Source: Adiantum capillus-veneris
Taxonomy: Eukaryota; Streptophyta; Polypodiopsida; Polypodiales; Pteridaceae
DNA length: 64,000 bases
Reading direction: 5' to 3'
NCBI GenBank assembly: GCA_014529385.2
Contig: CM043964.1
Span: 135,657,420 to 135,721,419 of the forward strand
Shown: piece after piece, positions 10,612-20,732 of the stretch
Layout of the letters: every line of letters begins with the position of its first letter
Position numbering within the stretch: position 1 is the stretch's first letter
The notes under the pieces: model-generated
Database searches by the model: none
What the model saw: the letters and a program-made list of their open reading frames with translations, nothing else
Told to the model about the DNA's origin: nothing
Made by a program: the position numbers and the translations under genes

Positions 10612-13210
10612 TCATTCATGATCAGCAGCAGCAAAGAGAGATATGAGACTCGCCGCATCACAGGTCTCCTCATCCCTCACAGACATCACTCGCTCTTCAG
10701 AAAACTCATCTTGCTCCACCATCATCAACCTGGCATGATACAACTTAAGACGCAACCCATTTACCCTTGACTTATGTAGAAACCCATCCAGGTTAGCCAA
10801 CTGATATGTGCCATTTGGAAAACACTCCACTACCTTGAAAGGGCCTTCCCACTTAATTTGAAACTTCTTTTGGAAGGTGTTGTCCAGCTTACTGTTGTAG
10901 CGCAAAACCAAGTCATGTTTCTTGATACCCTTACTTTTGACCTTTTCATTTATCTTTGCCAAAGCCTTATCCTGCATCTGCCCATAATGCTCCAATGCGC
11001 TCATCCTATCCAACTGGACCTCTTGTAACTGCAAGAGCCTCTCTTTGAATGCATCACTAGGCGGCCCAAGCAACTTCTCTAACATCTTGACCGCAGGCAA
11101 CTCTACCTCCACAGGCAATAGTGCTTCCTTTCCATACACCAAATGAAATGGAGTAAACCCTGTACCTGTCTTCACTGAAGTACGGTAAGCCCATAATGCA
11201 CTAGGCAATTCCAAATCCCAATTCTTTCCTTGGTGCTCTGTCACTTTAGAAAGAATTTGTACCAACTCACCATTGAACCTTCCATTTAAGCCATTACACT
11301 GCGGGTAATAAGGAGTGGTATGCTGGTGCCTAATCTTCATCTTTGCACATAAAAAATCTAGCAGTTTAGCTCTAAAGCCAGGCCCCTTATCTGAAAGTAA
11401 CTCCAGTGGCACCCCAAACTTGCAACATATTTCATCATACACAAATTTTGCCACATCCTTTGCAGTGATCTGTTTTACTTCTATAGCCTCTGCCCATCTA
11501 GAGAGATAGTCCACTGCCGTCAAAATATAGCTTTTGCCCCTGCTTGTGATAGGTAACGGGCCTATTGCATCAATTCCCCACTTTTCAAACACATCAAACG
11601 CCATAATGGTTTTTCGTAGCTCTGGCTTCAACACTCTCTTCCCAAATGCTTGACACCTATTGCAAGACCTACACCAATGGTGAACATCCTTGTGCAAACT
11701 AGGCCATACATACCCCTCTTGCAAAATCTTATGCAAGGTGATGTTTAGAGCAAAATGGCCACCACATGCGCCTTCGTGATTCTCTTCCAACACTCTGTAA
11801 AGCTCCTCCCGCCAAGGTACACGTCTCAACACGAGATCAGCTCCTTTCATGTATAAGACATCGCCAATCAATTTGTACCTGTATGCTCTACGCACAAAGC
11901 CATACTTCTTAGACTTCTGAATCTCCTTTGGAATGATTCCTGTTAGCAAAAACCCCTCTTCTTGAGCCAAACTTTCACGGCCATGATAAAGAGGTAAATT
12001 GGTCCTTAACACGAATAGCTCCCCAATCATGCCTTGAGCTGCTTCATGTGCCTCTCCATTTAGAGCATGTTCAATGTGTTTGATGCTCCATGCTTCGAAC
12101 TTTTTTAACAGGCCTTTAATTCTAAAGCACATTTCCTTCAATGAGGTGTTCTTGCTCTTCCACACACCCAGCACTTGCTTCACCACTAACAAGGCATCAC
12201 CTTTTATGCTCAACCTTCGAACCCCATGCTTCAAACAAATGTGTAATCCGGCTTCAAGAGTAGCATATTCAGCCTCATTGTTACTATGAGCATCCAATTT
12301 GAACCCTCTCTTGCATACTAGCTTCCCCTCTGGATCATAAAGTGCTATACCCCCTGAAGCTGCATCGTGGCTCTTTCTGTATGAACCATCAAAGAACAAC
12401 ACATGTGCATTGCTGATCTGTGGCACTTCTTCAACTACCTTTCTCACCACCTCTTCCTTAACAATAAGGGGATTCTCCTTGTAGGTCAACAAATCAGCTA
12501 GGGTAGCCCTTGTACTATCTTCCACTAGAAAAGAGAACTCAAACTCTTGCAGCTCAATTACCCATTTCTTCACCACATTTGACATGTTAGTACCATTAAT
12601 TAACTGTGGCAAAAAGGCATAACTCGTCAAGAAAACAAAAGGCCGTGGTAGCAAGTAATGATGAAATCGTCGACAGGCAAATATTACACTGGCCATCACT
12701 AGCTCTACTTCCGATAACTTTCTCTCCGCTACCAACTTCACTCGGCTTGCACAATACACTGGCCTTATATAATGGCTGCCCTTCCCCTTTTGCAATAGCA
12801 TGGCTCCAATGGCATCATCCCCTACTGATGGATTTACATAAAACACTTTCTCCCAATCAGGAGCCTGCATGGCTGACAACCCCCCTAACACCTCTTTCAC
12901 CTCTTGAAACACTTCTTCACACTTGTCATCCCATTGCAATGGATCATGCTTTGCCACTTGCTGTAATGGATAAAGAAGCTGCGAAGACAATGGAATAAAC
13001 CGTGCCATGTACTTCACTTTGTGTATAAAGGTTGCCAATTGCTTCGTACTCATAGGTGATGGAAGAAGAATAATAGACTTAACCTTGTCTGGATCAGCCT
13101 CAATGCCATTTTCTGACACCATGTGGCCCAATAACTTCACCCTTGGATGTGCTAGATGACATTTCTTTGGATTTAGTTGTCCTCCACATTCATCATATCG
13201 AGCCAAATAC
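10612..13210 (-). pseudogene. Gypsy pol: RT end, RNase H, second RNase H, integrase
   Basis: Coding that fits the family starts at YLARYDECGGQLNPKKC near 13205 and stops at 10612; the open frame extends upstream to 13425, but that part is out of phase with RT. In order: RT thumb (VKLLGHMVSENGIEADPDKV), a first RNase H (VMASVIFACRRFHHYLL), a second RNase H (LFFDGSYRKSHDAASGGIAL, NNEAEYATLEAGL, KGDALLVVKQ), an integrase zinc finger (CRSCNRCQAFG) and an integrase core. The core has Asp in WGIDAIGP (11570-11572) and LSDKGPGF (11389-11391), but the catalytic Glu expected in NGLNxRFN is Gly (GGA, 11281-11283). In the second RNase H the final acidic position is NGEAHEAA instead of the usual N-x-x-A-D-x-x-A. 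It ends close to the 3' LTR, as expected. Confidence 0.9.
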
Positions 13211-14560
13211 CATCTGCAGCTTCTCATGGTGATCAGCCCTACTGCTATAGACACAGAAGTCATCCATAAAAGCCTTAACAAAACTACCAATGAATGGTTC
13301 CAACACCCAATTTGCTCTCTCTTGATAGAAGGAAGGTCCATTTGACAACCCAAATGGCAATACTGTGTAGCAATAGCAGCCCCATGGCGTAATAAAAGTT
13401 GTCTTTGTGTGGTCTTTAAGAGCAATCTTCAATTGAAAATAGCCTGAAAAACCATCACACACACTGTACCTCTCATAACCTGCCACTGAATCCAAGATCT
13501 GATCGATGAATGGAAGAGGATATGGGTTCTTCTTGGTGGCTGCGTTTAAGGGTTTAAAATCCACACAAATTCTCCACTTCCCATCCTTCTTTGGACTGAC
13601 TACAACTGGACTCACCCATTCTGTGGTCTCCACTGGAACTATGAACCCTGCCTTCAATAACTTGTCCACCTCTACCCGCAAGGCTTCCATTTGCTCTTGA
13701 CCCATCCTTCTTAGCCTTTGCCGCACTGGCTTAGCACCTTCTTTCAGCTCTATTTGCATCTCTTCACCCTTGAACCCTTTGATCTCTTCATATGAAGTAA
13801 TGAACAAATCAGGAAAACTAGCCAGCATATGCAAAAATATATCCTTCTCCATAGCTAAGAGGTCTCCACTAATCATTTGCGTCATTAATTCCTGCTTCTT
13901 TGACAACTCAACCTTGGTTTGCATCAGCCCTTCAATCACTTCATAAGGCCCTTCACTTTCATCTTCAACCTCATTCGCAAATGCAACTAAACCAATCTCC
14001 TGGATTTCTTTGTCCATCAAAAGAAATGCAACATCAGCATCCTCATCACTACTGGTAGTGCTATCACTGTCCTCATCTGTCACCGTGGAAGAGTCTTCAT
14101 CACTAGACTCATCCTCATCTTCATAAAGCTCCTCTAATTGTTTCCTTGTGTCCATATTATAAAGCTTCTTGGTACCTGTCTTTCCATAGAGGCTAATCGT
14201 ACCATGTCGCCAATCTTGAACAGCTCCCACTGCACGTAACCATGGTCTTCCCAGTATAATAGGATATGCTCCCAACCCTGCTGGCATCACATGAAAATCA
14301 ACCACTGCCTTTGCTTCATATGCCTCCACTTCTAAGCTCTTTACAACACCCAAGCATTTTACTTTTTGATGGTTTGCCAATCTGATCCGAAAACCTGACA
14401 CCCCAGCCACTGTGAGACCCATCTTCTCAACACATGAGTGTGTTATGACGCATATTTGGGCTCCGCCATCCACATAACCTTGTCCCAAATTTTTCCTTTT
14501 ATGCCACACATCTACTATTGGACAAATGTCTGGTAGCTCGTCCATTGCCAACACCTTCAC
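13193..14560 (-). pseudogene. Gypsy pol: protease and N-terminal RT
   Basis: This open frame holds an aspartic protease with the DGGA active site (YVDGGAQICVITHSCVEKMG) and ILGRPWL downstream, an acidic linker (EDEDESSDEDSSTV), then reverse transcriptase fingers and palm: PKKDGKWRICVDFKPLNA, FSGYFQLKIA, LPFGLSNGPSFYQ and the catalytic FMDD (about 13260-13271, in place of Y-x-D-D). It stops at 13193, just after KLQMVFGSI, where the family continues with a Tyr-Asp-Glu-Cys-Gly-Gly stretch. That stretch is found one frame over at about 13205, so a single-base indel near 13196-13206 has split the polymerase. Confidence 0.9.
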
Positions 14561-14795
14561 TGAACCTCTCTCTGGCGTCCCAACTCAACCTTACAGGTGG
14601 ATCAGCCACACGCAACTCCTCTTCAAATGCTTTAGACCAAACTCGTGCATCACTCTTCAAACAAATTTGGAGAAGGCGTAACATTTGCATAGGGTCATGA
14701 ATCTGGTTGCTAATGCAGGCAACCTCCATCTTTTCCAAAAATTCTTCCACATCTTCATCACTTCTTCCATGAAACTCCGGATAAGAGAAAGCCAT
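14499..14795 (-). pseudogene. Gypsy gag remnant, truncated
   Basis: The ATG at 14795 begins MAFSYPEFHGRSDEDVEEFL and continues with a capsid-like helix set (MQMLRLLQICLKSDARVW, WDARERFSE). Gag-like wording ends near 14565 and the protease frame starts almost at once, so most of gag, including any CCHC zinc knuckle, is missing. This is seen directly; the capsid assignment is by resemblance to Ty3/gypsy gag (FxG-x-x-x-E-D-V-E-x-F-L). Confidence 0.75.
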
Positions 14796-14852
14796 GGCTA
14801 CCCAAATTATGATGCTTTGAGAACCCCTTCGAACACACGTGCAAGAACCCAA

Positions 14853-15840
14853 AACTTTTCACTACCCAATTAATCCCCAGAAACTTCAATGGAGCTCAAC
14901 TTGAGATAAGGACAAACACATGCACATCAAATGAGTTTTCATAGTTAATCATCGGAATGACAACAGGCAAAGGACATTCCAGGATCTCTCTCAATCTTCT
15001 TGGCCCAAACATAAAGACTATGCGTTGCTGGAAAAAGATCTTCCTGGACACATGAACATTAATCTGAATTCTTTGAGTTAAATGAAAAGGAGTGAACTGA
15101 GGGACATTTTGATCATCCATTAAAGCCAACCATGAAGCTCTCAAGAAGGCACACCTGACTCAACCTCTGATTTTGCCAAAATTTCAGCAGCATAACAGCA
15201 TAAATGGCTCAAAAGACCAAAAAACCAGCCATCACAACTCGGAAAAATTTTGGCAGAGTTCCCCCAGAAGTAGAGCAGTAGGAACCCAAAATATAGACTG
15301 TCTATGTATGCATAAACTGTCAACAATAGAACCCGAGCATCAAGTAGGACTCACTAGTACATAGCCTATGGCAAGGTCATGAAAAGGGTGCTCCAGCTAC
15401 CTGTATCACCGAAAGGATCTCCACATTTGAGAATCCCCCAGCTCAATAAAAACCTCACGCTATCGACCCTCACACGAAGGCTAATGCAAATCGCATATAG
15501 TCAAGTCTCAGAAATGACTATCTTCCAGACCAAGTCTCAGAAATGGTTGGGACTGCCAAATACAACCAACTATGGCTCCACAAATGTGTACAATGGCAGT
15601 TTCCACAAGTAACGTACAATCCAGCAGACAATGCGCTCAAATAGGCGCCAAGTGATGCATTCCCACAACAACTGCAAGTGACATCACTGCTAGTATATCA
15701 CTGTACTCCAGCTACCTGTACCTGTGTGAATCACCTGTACCTGTACCTGTCCCTGTAACCTGTAACCTGTAACCTGTAACCTGTAACCTGTAATCTGCAA
15801 TCCCGAAGCTCGAAGCTCGAAGGAGAAGGTCCTCGAAGAA
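14853..15840 (-). other. Gypsy 5' leader
   Basis: About 1 kb between the primer-binding site and gag holds no convincing coding on either strand. It contains the CCTGTAA minisatellite near its upstream end. Long leaders are common in Tat/Athila elements; packaging or priming roles cannot be read from the sequence. Confidence 0.5.
15705..15798. repeat. CCTGTAC / CCTGTAA minisatellite
   Basis: A run of short units: ACCTGT repeats (ACCTGTACCTGTACCTGT) pass into five or more 7-base units CCTGTAA, ending in AATCTGC. It lies in the gypsy leader just inside the primer-binding site. The unit differs from the plant telomere repeat CCCTAAA. Confidence 0.9.
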
Positions 15841-15860
15841 GATCCTCAGTGGGGGCACCA
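15841..15860 (-). other. Primer-binding site of gypsy element
   Basis: On the minus strand the 5' LTR ends GCTCACA, then TTCTTT, then TGGTGCCCCCACTGAGGATC. The complement ends in CACCA, as a tRNA 3' end should. I could not name the tRNA from memory with confidence. Confidence 0.7.
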
Positions 15861-15866
15861 AAAGAA

Positions 15867-16997
15867 TGTGAGCGGGATGAAAATACACACAGCGCCTCTA
15901 TAACGACCCGACACACACTCTTGGGAAGATACACACACACTATGGGGCACCACGCGGCTTAGACAACACACCTGGCCGAGACAGGGAACACACCTCTGGA
16001 GTGAGAGGAGAGAGACTATCCACTTGCCCACTCCACACACACACACACACACCCAAAAAACTCAGCTCAAAAGAGGAGAATTTCTGATGTTTAGATACAA
16101 TTGAGCTTGGGCCAACACCATTGGGGCAAATAGCTCACACAATATGGGTAAAATAAGCCAGATACAATCACAAACTAGAGCAGAAACTTCGCTCATAGGA
16201 GAAACTTACACAAAAAAACAGCAGGAAAAGAGTGAGGAATTTGGCAAAATGGACAGCGCCATCGCGTCCGGAACGGCCCAAAACCCCAGTCTACAATGTC
16301 AAAGTGCTCAAATCCGACCTCGGATGAGCAGTTTACGGCCAAAACAGGCTCCAAAATGAACAAAAACACACATGCGGCTGTTCCTCCTCTCTTCTCCACG
16401 TTTTTTCTGGTCTTCTCTCTGTTTTTTCAGTTCCCACACTTAGCTTTATTAGTTGGGCACCCTTGGCCTTTTAGATGACCTCAAACGGACCCCGAACAGG
16501 CCAAAAACTGACCTCGCAGTGCATAGTTGTCACCTTTTTGCATCATCCGCACACCTGGCACTCAGCTTTTTTCCAATAATGCATCTCGCCACCACGTGAA
16601 GTGGCCCCAAAAAGTGGTCCTAATGATGACCTTTCTGCGTAACTCTCACAAGAAAACACCCACGTTGTGTCCGTCCTCATCTGCGTGCAAATATTGACCT
16701 TGTTCGCCCTCCTGACGCCACTAGATGCCATCTGACGCACCTGCTGACCTCACGTCGTCGGCCCGCGGATAGCTTCCTCGAGAAGTTTTACAAGCTACCA
16801 ACTCCTCGTTATTGTAGAAAAAACACACTGGTACTGGTAATAGTGAAAATCGATGAACTATGTACATGCTGTCCTACCTGTACACATGTGGGCCCCACAT
16901 AACCACCTGGCTATGGAAATTGGGTAATCCTTTATTCGATGCACCATGCATGTGTATGTACATATGCGCAATCCATTGCTCCAAAAAACTCCTGACA
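15867..16997 (-). repeat. 5' LTR of the gypsy element
   Basis: Direct repeat of 9439-10583, with TG..CA ends. The 3' LTR partner differs by a handful of substitutions and a CA-repeat length change. ACGT follows at 16998-17001. Confidence 0.93.
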
Positions 16998-17379
16998 ACG
17001 TGTATACGTCTTTTTGTAACTATTGGAAAACCATGTATATTTTCTCAATAATGACAATGGTGTTGTAACTATTGCATTTGTAAAGTTTAACAATCAAGTG
17101 ATTTTGCCTATGATGTGTACAATTGTCATTGATTTACTTTCATCAATTTACTTTTGTCAGTTTTGTATCTTTATTCTGCAAACAATACTATGGATGATGG
17201 AGTTAATGGTTATATTGTCTTGTGGGTGACTACTTTGGGTCTATATCTAAGCTTGCACTTTCTTTCAAAGGTGAATTTGGGCTTATCTTAGATTCATTTA
17301 GGTTTACTCTATTATTAAAACATTCAATATGGTTGATGGGTGGCAGGACATTCAATGCCCTGCCACCAAAACTTTTTTA

Positions 17380-17619
17380 CTCTCGAGCGTCGCTATATAA
17401 GGCTCTGCAGCGTCACTATGAACGTGGCTATAGGTGGCCTGTAAGCGTCGCTATGGTCGTCACTATATAGCGACGGCTATAGCGACGGTTATAGAGACGC
17501 TCATAGAGACGTTCCCGTATCGACGCTGTTAGCGACGGTCTTAGCGACGCTAGGAGTATAAAAACCCAATGTATTTCCGTCGCTAATAGCGTCACAAGTG
17601 CACACAACCTCTTGTAGTG
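17380..17619 (-). repeat. CACTA right terminus and subterminal repeats
   Basis: A dense array of GCGTCGCTATA, TATAGCGACGG, TAGCGACGCT and related 10-12-mers in both orientations leads to the terminal CCTCTTGTAGTG ending at 17619. The unit matches that at the left end of the element. Confidence 0.85.
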
Positions 17620-18160
17620 TGTGTTAGTCGTTGCACATACATGCCATGTGCTAGAGATTTCATGCATTGAAAAGCATTAACAACAAGTTGGTTTTGATCT
17701 CCTGGCACCGTTTGTGTGTCACATGCTTACTCTTCCTCAACCATGGTATCTCAAAACTGCAATTTCCAAATAGACAGATATTAAATAGCTTGGGCAAACA
17801 TTTTTCTCTCAATTAACTAGTCTACAACTCTTCAGTTCAAAGTGATTTTAAACCATGACAAGACCATGTCAAATCAAAGATATTAGAATGCTTAAAGTGA
17901 TCAATGCAATAATGGACTTGTAGGTAATATGCTAGTCAAACAATCGATCCAAATATACTTCAAGTGATGTGAGTAACAATATCACGATCGATTATAGACG
18001 GATGATTTAAATAAAAAACCCGGATGGAAAATCATTGGCAATAATCGATAGTAATTTACAAAATGTTTAAGCCGGATAAAAAGACGGTGTAAGCTCAATG
18101 AGCGATCATTGAACATGAGTAGGGTCTATCTTTAAATGCTCTTTAAAGAATAATAGAATG
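17620..18160. other. Right flank of the CACTA insertion
   Basis: TGT at 17620-17622 is the target duplication. AT-rich sequence follows with no gene that I can support. Confidence 0.5.
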
Positions 18161-19022
18161 TCATATGCATTTCTTTTGGCCTCGCGCTCTCTTAATTTCA
18201 TCCAAGTGTTGAACAACCCTGAGAGAATCTTGGGCGAGGTGATTAACCACTTCATCAGGGAAGTATACTTTTCTAGCTACACTCCAAAAGTCTATCAACA
18301 TCTCGCATAGAAAGCCTAATGCATAAATATTTCTAGCCTTTGTATATGCATCTGAGCACTGTGGGTCATACATCTCTGGAGAAACCATGGCTGCTTTGTG
18401 AGCTCATGTTTCCTTGCTTCCTTTGCCTTCAAAATTGCAAACAAAGATTGATCCGTATTATATACAAAATCGTTAAACACGCGCTTGGCTAGGGTTCTAA
18501 GCATAATACCCCAATCAATAATGCCGATGCGGGGTTTATTTGCACGGGTAAAATCTAGCATTACATTATAGGATGCAAATCTCAATGCACTATGCCAACA
18601 GAGTGAGCGACCATGATGCCATCAATCAGAGATGTAAAATGGCTAGCATTTTCTCAAACACTGCTTTGAAGCATGCAGTCTCTATCTCTCATCGTTGTTG
18701 ATTTGCAGGTGGCAAATTCTTCCATCCGTACTGAAGCATGTGCATGCAACACCTAAATGTGCCTTGCGAGAAGGACAAATGGCACAACAGGTCTCCCAAT
18801 GAGGCCCCCTTATAGTATGGGAAGAGTGTGATCCAGGGGGCCTCTGTAGTGAAGCCGATGTATCTAATAATAGAGGGGTGCAATGTTTGCATGCCCTACT
18901 CTGTTTGGAAGCTATTAGGCTTCGTTGTTGCCCCTCCCTTGTATCATTTTCCTATGTATGTGATATGCTCTAGAAAGAAGGATATGATTTTAATAGTATA
19001 CTAGTGTGGCCGGTGGCCTTCG

Positions 19023-19092
<70 letters not shown>

Positions 19093-19210
19093 ATATAAAC
19101 CGGAACTCACTGGATGCAACAAACTTTGACACGTGGCACTGAAAAACCAGTCCTTAATATATAGTATAGATAATTGCACACACCAAACAAGCCTGCTCCA
19201 ATCTTGGCTC
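18161..19210 (-). pseudogene. Protein kinase pseudogene
   Basis: On the minus strand, kinase subdomains appear in order across three frames: a glycine-rich loop VEGAKIGAGLFGVC (about 19170-19210), HPSIIRYIGFTTEAPWITLF with GASLGDLL (18780-18890), a catalytic loop reading VHxDLHP (near 18570-18590), NVMLDFTRANKPRIGIIDWG (18510-18565) where DWG stands for DFG, and SPEMYDPQCSDAYTKARNIY (18320-18385), the APE region. The Arg codon of the HRD motif is TGA (18582-18584), one base from CGA. At least one more frame change follows HRD. The gap between the P-loop and the HPSIIRY exon includes a CT microsatellite (19028-19087) and may be an intron, as GGTGTGTG follows GLF. The subfamily is not identifiable by eye. 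The gene is dead as written. Confidence 0.7.
19028..19087. repeat. CT microsatellite
   Basis: An uninterrupted CT run of about 60 bases inside the kinase pseudogene, probably in a former intron. Confidence 0.95.
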
Positions 19211-19224
19211 CTTCCACCAGGGCT

Positions 19225-19920
19225 TCATGAGGAATGCCTATCAAATGCATGCACTTGGCATTCAACGCGGTGCACATGATTGTGTCGGTGCCGCTGGTAT
19301 CTGATCGGCCACCCATGGCCCCCTATGCATCTTGTGCCATCTTGATATGATTGGGTAAAGTGGATTGGTATTGGACTTTTACCCGCTTCATCTTTATCTT
19401 TTTCTCCTACCATTGTTTGTCCCATAGCTCTACTTTAGCCATATTGCAAGTGGGGGGAGTTCCTCTTTCAAATCTCTGCAACATACCTTCATACTGCCAA
19501 ACACCATTCTGATTTTATGGTGCGGGTCAAATTCTCTGATCCTTGTTGGCACTACTAACTCGTATTGGCCTTCTCCGCTATGTGTTCTCCCAAAAACTGT
19601 TAATGAAATCTTTAATAAAGATGTCACTCTCATTTATTTGCTAAATTCGAGCACCTGCACACAAGGATATTGCTTGTATGCACTCCTTTCGAATAGCACG
19701 CATGATAATTTTCCTTTGTTTGGGCATCTTTTTTGCATCGGACAAGAAAAAAAAAAGACAATTGCATAGCGCGTTGATGGTCTCATAGGCAATTTGGTTT
19801 GAAGTACCTTGTTGTAACAACCTCAATGGTGCAGGCCGACACCGTGCAAAAACAAAGGGTCGGGGAGCCCTAATGTGACATATAAGGTTTAATAATAGTA
19901 GTAGTGGTATGAGCAATAAG
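19225..19920 (-). other. Unassigned minus-strand coding traces upstream of the kinase
   Basis: Short open pieces on the minus strand, such as GQYELVVPTRIREFDPHHKI near 19500-19570 and KMPKQRKIIMRAIRKECIQA near 19660-19730, lie upstream of the kinase P-loop and may be its N-terminal region. They are split by stops and I recognise no family. Confidence 0.3.
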
Positions 19921-20261
19921 TGCCACCTCTATCAGCTAAATGCATTTAAACTTTTCTTGAAAAATCATGAAATAAGTAGAAATGCATCAAGTCTAGATTA
20001 GAAGGCCAATACCCGATGCCATTTGAGATGCCAGATTGATCCTCAAATTACTCATTAGTTATAATGACATGCCATTGAACTCTATTTCAAACTATATAAC
20101 AAGGGCCCTGCTCATAACTTTGGTGTCCTTTGCAGAATGTCAATCAGTAAAAGTACAATGTGCTTGCATGTTAGTGTGGATTGTATTCTATGTTGGTTTT
20201 TTACCTATTATACTTTTGAGATCAGACGATTGAATTTGGTCCAAGAATCAACACCTTTAGA

Positions 20262-20732
20262 GTAGAAAGCAACGGTCCTCCGTTTTGACATGATGACAGA
20301 GCATGTGGAGACATAGAACCACAAAAGTCTGAGGGTGCTTTGAAAGAAGAGCTCATGTTCAATGACATCAACATTTGAAGAGGAGATTTACAATTTTATA
20401 GAGAGGTAGTTTGTCTCTAATTGGAGATTAGAAGTCTATATATATGATGCTTCTCAAGAGTCCTAAAGGCTTTATGCATATACACCTAGCAGATAGGAAG
20501 TTGAGCTTCTGAATGAAGATAGCTTTGAGCCTATTGCAAAGACGGACATCCACGTTGTGTGGTTTTCCTATGGGTGTTTTAAGAAAATTGCTTCTTTTGA
20601 TCCATCTGCTTTGTTTCTTCTCAAATTTAATATTGAGGTTGAAGGCAAGAACTTGGAGTATGTATGGTTTTTCCATGGTTCACTATATGGGGTCTTCCTT
20701 GTGGGAGCATAAAATTTAGATACCAAGGACTT
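20262..20732 (+). pseudogene. Fragment of an F-box/kelch-like paralogue
   Basis: This stretch is a diverged copy of 30538-31030 in the F-box gene downstream, matched over about 470 bases by eye: TTTTGACATGATGACAGA, TGAGGGTGCT, GAGAGGTAGTTTGTCTC, GAAGTTGAGCTTCTGAATGA and AAATTGCTTCTTTTGATCC all have counterparts there. Only the C-terminal half is present; no F-box lies upstream. It has stops, for example TAG at 20314-20316 where the other copy has TGG, and small indels. At 20308-20310 it has GAG where the other copy has its premature TAG. Confidence 0.8.

Larger units (their letters stand above)
9439..16997 (-). mobile_element. Ty3/gypsy LTR retrotransposon, Tat/Athila-type, nested in CACTA
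   Basis: Two long terminal repeats (9439-10583 and 15867-16997) flank a minus-strand gag-pol with domain order protease, reverse transcriptase, RNase H, second RNase H, integrase. In element orientation each LTR starts TGTCAGGAG and ends CGCTCACA. The flanks share ACGT (9435-9438 and 16998-17001), a 4-bp target duplication. A primer-binding site lies 6 bases inside the 5' LTR and a G-rich polypurine tract lies next to the 3' LTR. The two RNase H domains and the DGGA protease motif point to the Tat/Athila side of Ty3/gypsy. The LTRs differ by roughly ten substitutions plus CA-repeat length, so insertion was fairly recent. Gag is largely missing, the RT is frameshifted and integrase has lost its catalytic Glu, so this copy cannot be autonomous. 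Confidence 0.92.
2183..17619. mobile_element. CACTA (En/Spm) DNA transposon, with nested gypsy element
   Basis: The left end reads CACTACAAAAGGTAC and the right end, reverse-complemented, reads CACTACAAGAGGTTG, the classic CACTA terminus. Both ends are flanked by TGT (2180-2182 and 17620-17622), the 3-bp target duplication expected of this superfamily. Inside both ends lie arrays of a motif close to TAGCGACGCT in both orientations, the usual place for TnpA binding sites. The body carries a TNP2-like transposase on the plus strand and a TnpA-like gene on the minus strand, the normal pair for the family. The element spans 15.4 kb, but without the nested LTR element at 9439-16997 and its duplicated target it would be about 7.9 kb. 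Both transposase genes are broken, so it can move only if served in trans. Confidence 0.88.

Noticed and set aside
15705-15798. Possible telomere-like repeats (CCTGTAA) and TTAGATTTA repeats at 2644-3065
   Set aside because: Neither unit equals the plant telomere repeat TTTAGGG/CCCTAAA, periods are irregular, and both lie inside transposons.
15841-15860. A tRNA gene ending in CACCA
   Set aside because: Only the 3' terminal 20 bases match a tRNA end. The position next to the LTR fits a primer-binding site, and no cloverleaf lies upstream.
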